Part shown: piece after piece, positions 5,384 through 6,418 of the stretch
Layout: the number at the start of each line of letters is the position of its first letter
Numbering within the stretch: position 1 is the stretch's first letter
From: Gemmobacter sp.
Lineage (GTDB): Bacteria; Pseudomonadota; Alphaproteobacteria; Rhodobacterales; Rhodobacteraceae
Assembly (NCBI GenBank): GCA_030656535.1
Contig: JAUSPL010000603.1
Location: forward strand, 1-6,418
Direction: 5' to 3'
DNA: 6,418 nt
Made by a program: the position numbers and the translations under genes
Notes under the pieces: generated by a model
Databases searched by the model: none
What the model was told of the DNA's origin: nothing
Seen by the model: only the letters and a program-made list of their open reading frames with translations

Positions 5384-6418
5384 GCCGTGCCCTCCAGAAT
5401 GACCGCACCAGAGCCTAGCCCGCGGTCGAAATTTATCATCCCGAACCCGGACGCAAGCGCCCGCCGCGCGCCCGCGACCTGTGTGGGGCCCGCCTGTCCC
5501 GTCACCTGACGGAGTGCCTCGGTGATGCCCATATGACCACCGGCACAGCCGGCCTGCCCGGCAGACAACTGCCCCCCGGTCGGGTTGTGCGGAAAACTGC
5601 CGTCGATGGTGAAACTGTGCTGGCGCACGAAATCCGGGCTTTCGCCCTTGCGGCAAAAGCCCAGATCCTCGAACTGCATCATGCAGACGAACGGATAGTC
5701 GTCATAGGTATTGACGACATCGACCGCGCCTTGGGCGATCCCGGCCATGGCCCACAATTCCGGCATGTCGGCAGCCCAGCCGCCCCGGATCTGCACCGGG
5801 TCATTGGAAAAGGCATTGTGCCGCTCGATCGACGACATCAGCCGCGCATAGGGCAATCCCTGCGCCTTGGCCGTCTCTTCGCGCATCACAAGGAAAGCTT
5901 CGGCCCCTGCACAAGGCATCACGCAATCGAACAGGTGGATAGGCGCCGCGATGGACCGCGCAGCCATGTAATCGTCAAGGCTCAGCGGCTTTTTCATCAG
6001 CGCATTGGGGTTGCGCAGGGCATTGTCGCGCATGGCCACGCACAGCTTGCCGAAATCCTCGCGCTGTGCCCCAGTCTTGGACATGAAATTGGCGGCGATC
6101 AGCGCGAAACTGACATTGGGCCCGCCCGCGCCGTAGGGGTAAACCGCATCTTGCGACGTGCGCGAGAAATTTTCCAGCCCGTGGCGGAAGCTCTGGACCC
6201 CGTTGGTATCGGCGGCCACACACGCCACCACATCGGCGTCGCCCGACTGCACCGCGCGCGCAGCCCGGCGCACCGACACGATGCCCGCCACCCCGCCCAT
6301 CGGCACGAAATCGATGAACCGGGGCGACAGGCCGAACTGTTGCGTCATGCCGATGGCGGTATCGGGCGCCGCAGAGAAACTGGCCAGCGAAAACCCGTCG
6401 AAATCGCGGTGCGACAGC
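5380..6418 (-). CDS. Thiolase-like protein, SCP2/lipid-transfer class (5' end missing)
   Basis: 345 residues of a thiolase-superfamily protein are visible, continuing past the right edge. The usual length is about 385-390, so some 40 N-terminal residues are absent from view; Met at 6348 is internal. Class features are YDDYPFVCMMQFEDLGFCRKGE (visible residues 238-259), written here only as the SCP-x-like block ending in LGF..KGE, the GG-rich loop TGGQLSAGQAGCAGG (280-294) and the C-terminal RGLGSGAVILEG (332-343). The nucleophile position aligns with Gly42 in PMGGVAG, the GHP histidine is Gln288, and no C-terminal catalytic Cys is seen. Claisen thiolysis is therefore unlikely. Ltp-type thiolase-like aldolases, which work in complex with a DUF35 protein and cleave CoA-bound side chains by retro-aldol reaction, are the best functional model, and a DUF35 domain is encoded by the overlapping next gene. 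It ends in TGA, overlapping that gene by 4 nt. Confidence 0.88.
   Translation of the reverse strand, partial: LSHRDFDGFSLASFSAAPDTAIGMTQQFGLSPRFIDFVPMGGVAGIVSVRRAARAVQSGDADVVACVAADTNGVQSFRHGLENFSRTSQDAVYPYGAGGPNVSFALIAANFMSKTGAQREDFGKLCVAMRDNALRNPNALMKKPLSLDDYMAARSIAAPIHLFDCVMPCAGAEAFLVMREETAKAQGLPYARLMSSIERHNAFSNDPVQIRGGWAADMPELWAMAGIAQGAVDVVNTYDDYPFVCMMQFEDLGFCRKGESPDFVRQHSFTIDGSFPHNPTGGQLSAGQAGCAGGHMGITEALRQVTGQAGPTQVAGARRALASGFGMINFDRGLGSGAVILEGTA
5390..5395 (-). promoter_or_regulatory. Strong ribosome binding site of the DUF35-SDR gene
   Basis: GGAGGG on the minus strand lies 6 nt before the ATG at 5383, within the end of the thiolase-like gene. It is the best Shine-Dalgarno match of the window and sets the start against the longer open frame reaching 5656. 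Confidence 0.75.

Noticed and set aside
4613..5509. 298-codon plus-strand frame opposite the DUF35-SDR gene
   Set aside because: Low-complexity Arg/Gly/His-rich antisense shadow that crosses the junction of two real genes.
5384..5656. N-terminal extension of the DUF35-SDR protein to a start at 5656
   Set aside because: The extension is thiolase-gene sequence in another frame and resembles no domain; the ATG at 5383 has a strong ribosome site and a 4-nt overlap with the thiolase stop.
1..6418. CRISPR, tRNA, insertion sequence or attachment site
   Set aside because: No regularly spaced repeats, cloverleaf-like segments, transposase frames or terminal inverted repeats were seen on either strand.

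Overview
The window is a densely packed, high-GC stretch in which every supported gene lies on the minus strand. It holds six genes, two of them cut by the window edges. Gene content, base composition, tight spacing and protein flavour fit an alphaproteobacterium, probably of the Rhodobacterales/Roseobacter type. That assignment is inference from style only, since no marker gene is present.

In transcription order (right to left) the genes are: a thiolase-like protein of the SCP2/lipid-transfer class (5' end missing); a fusion of a DUF35-type zinc-ribbon/OB domain with a short-chain dehydrogenase (SDR); a metal-dependent cyclase-family hydrolase resembling isatin hydrolase and kynurenine formamidase; an Asp/Glu/hydantoin-racemase-family protein; a RutA/SfnG-like LLM-class flavin monooxygenase; and a CaiC-like acyl-CoA synthetase (3' end missing). 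The first four are joined by a 4-nt overlap, a 3-nt gap and a 1-nt gap. The last two share a 4-nt overlap. A 165-nt AT-richer gap separates the two blocks and holds a candidate promoter, an imperfect palindrome and the ribosome site of the monooxygenase gene. No RNA genes, mobile elements or CRISPR were seen, and no gene-free stretch exceeds 165 nt.

Together the genes look like a catabolic cluster for a small, probably ring-containing amide or carboxylic acid. The RutA-like monooxygenase and the isatin-hydrolase-like cyclase are both of types that open nitrogen heterocycles. The racemase-family protein would act on the acyclic product. The synthetase would make a CoA thioester, and the SDR and thiolase-like protein would carry out beta-oxidation-like or retro-aldol chain cleavage. 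The substrate cannot be read from the sequence.

The most notable feature is that three of the six enzymes lack the catalytic residues of their textbook relatives. The thiolase has no nucleophilic Cys and no GHP His. The SDR has His in place of the YxxxK Lys. The racemase has lost both catalytic Cys. Each remains a full-length, intact reading frame as far as it is visible, so this looks like altered chemistry rather than decay.
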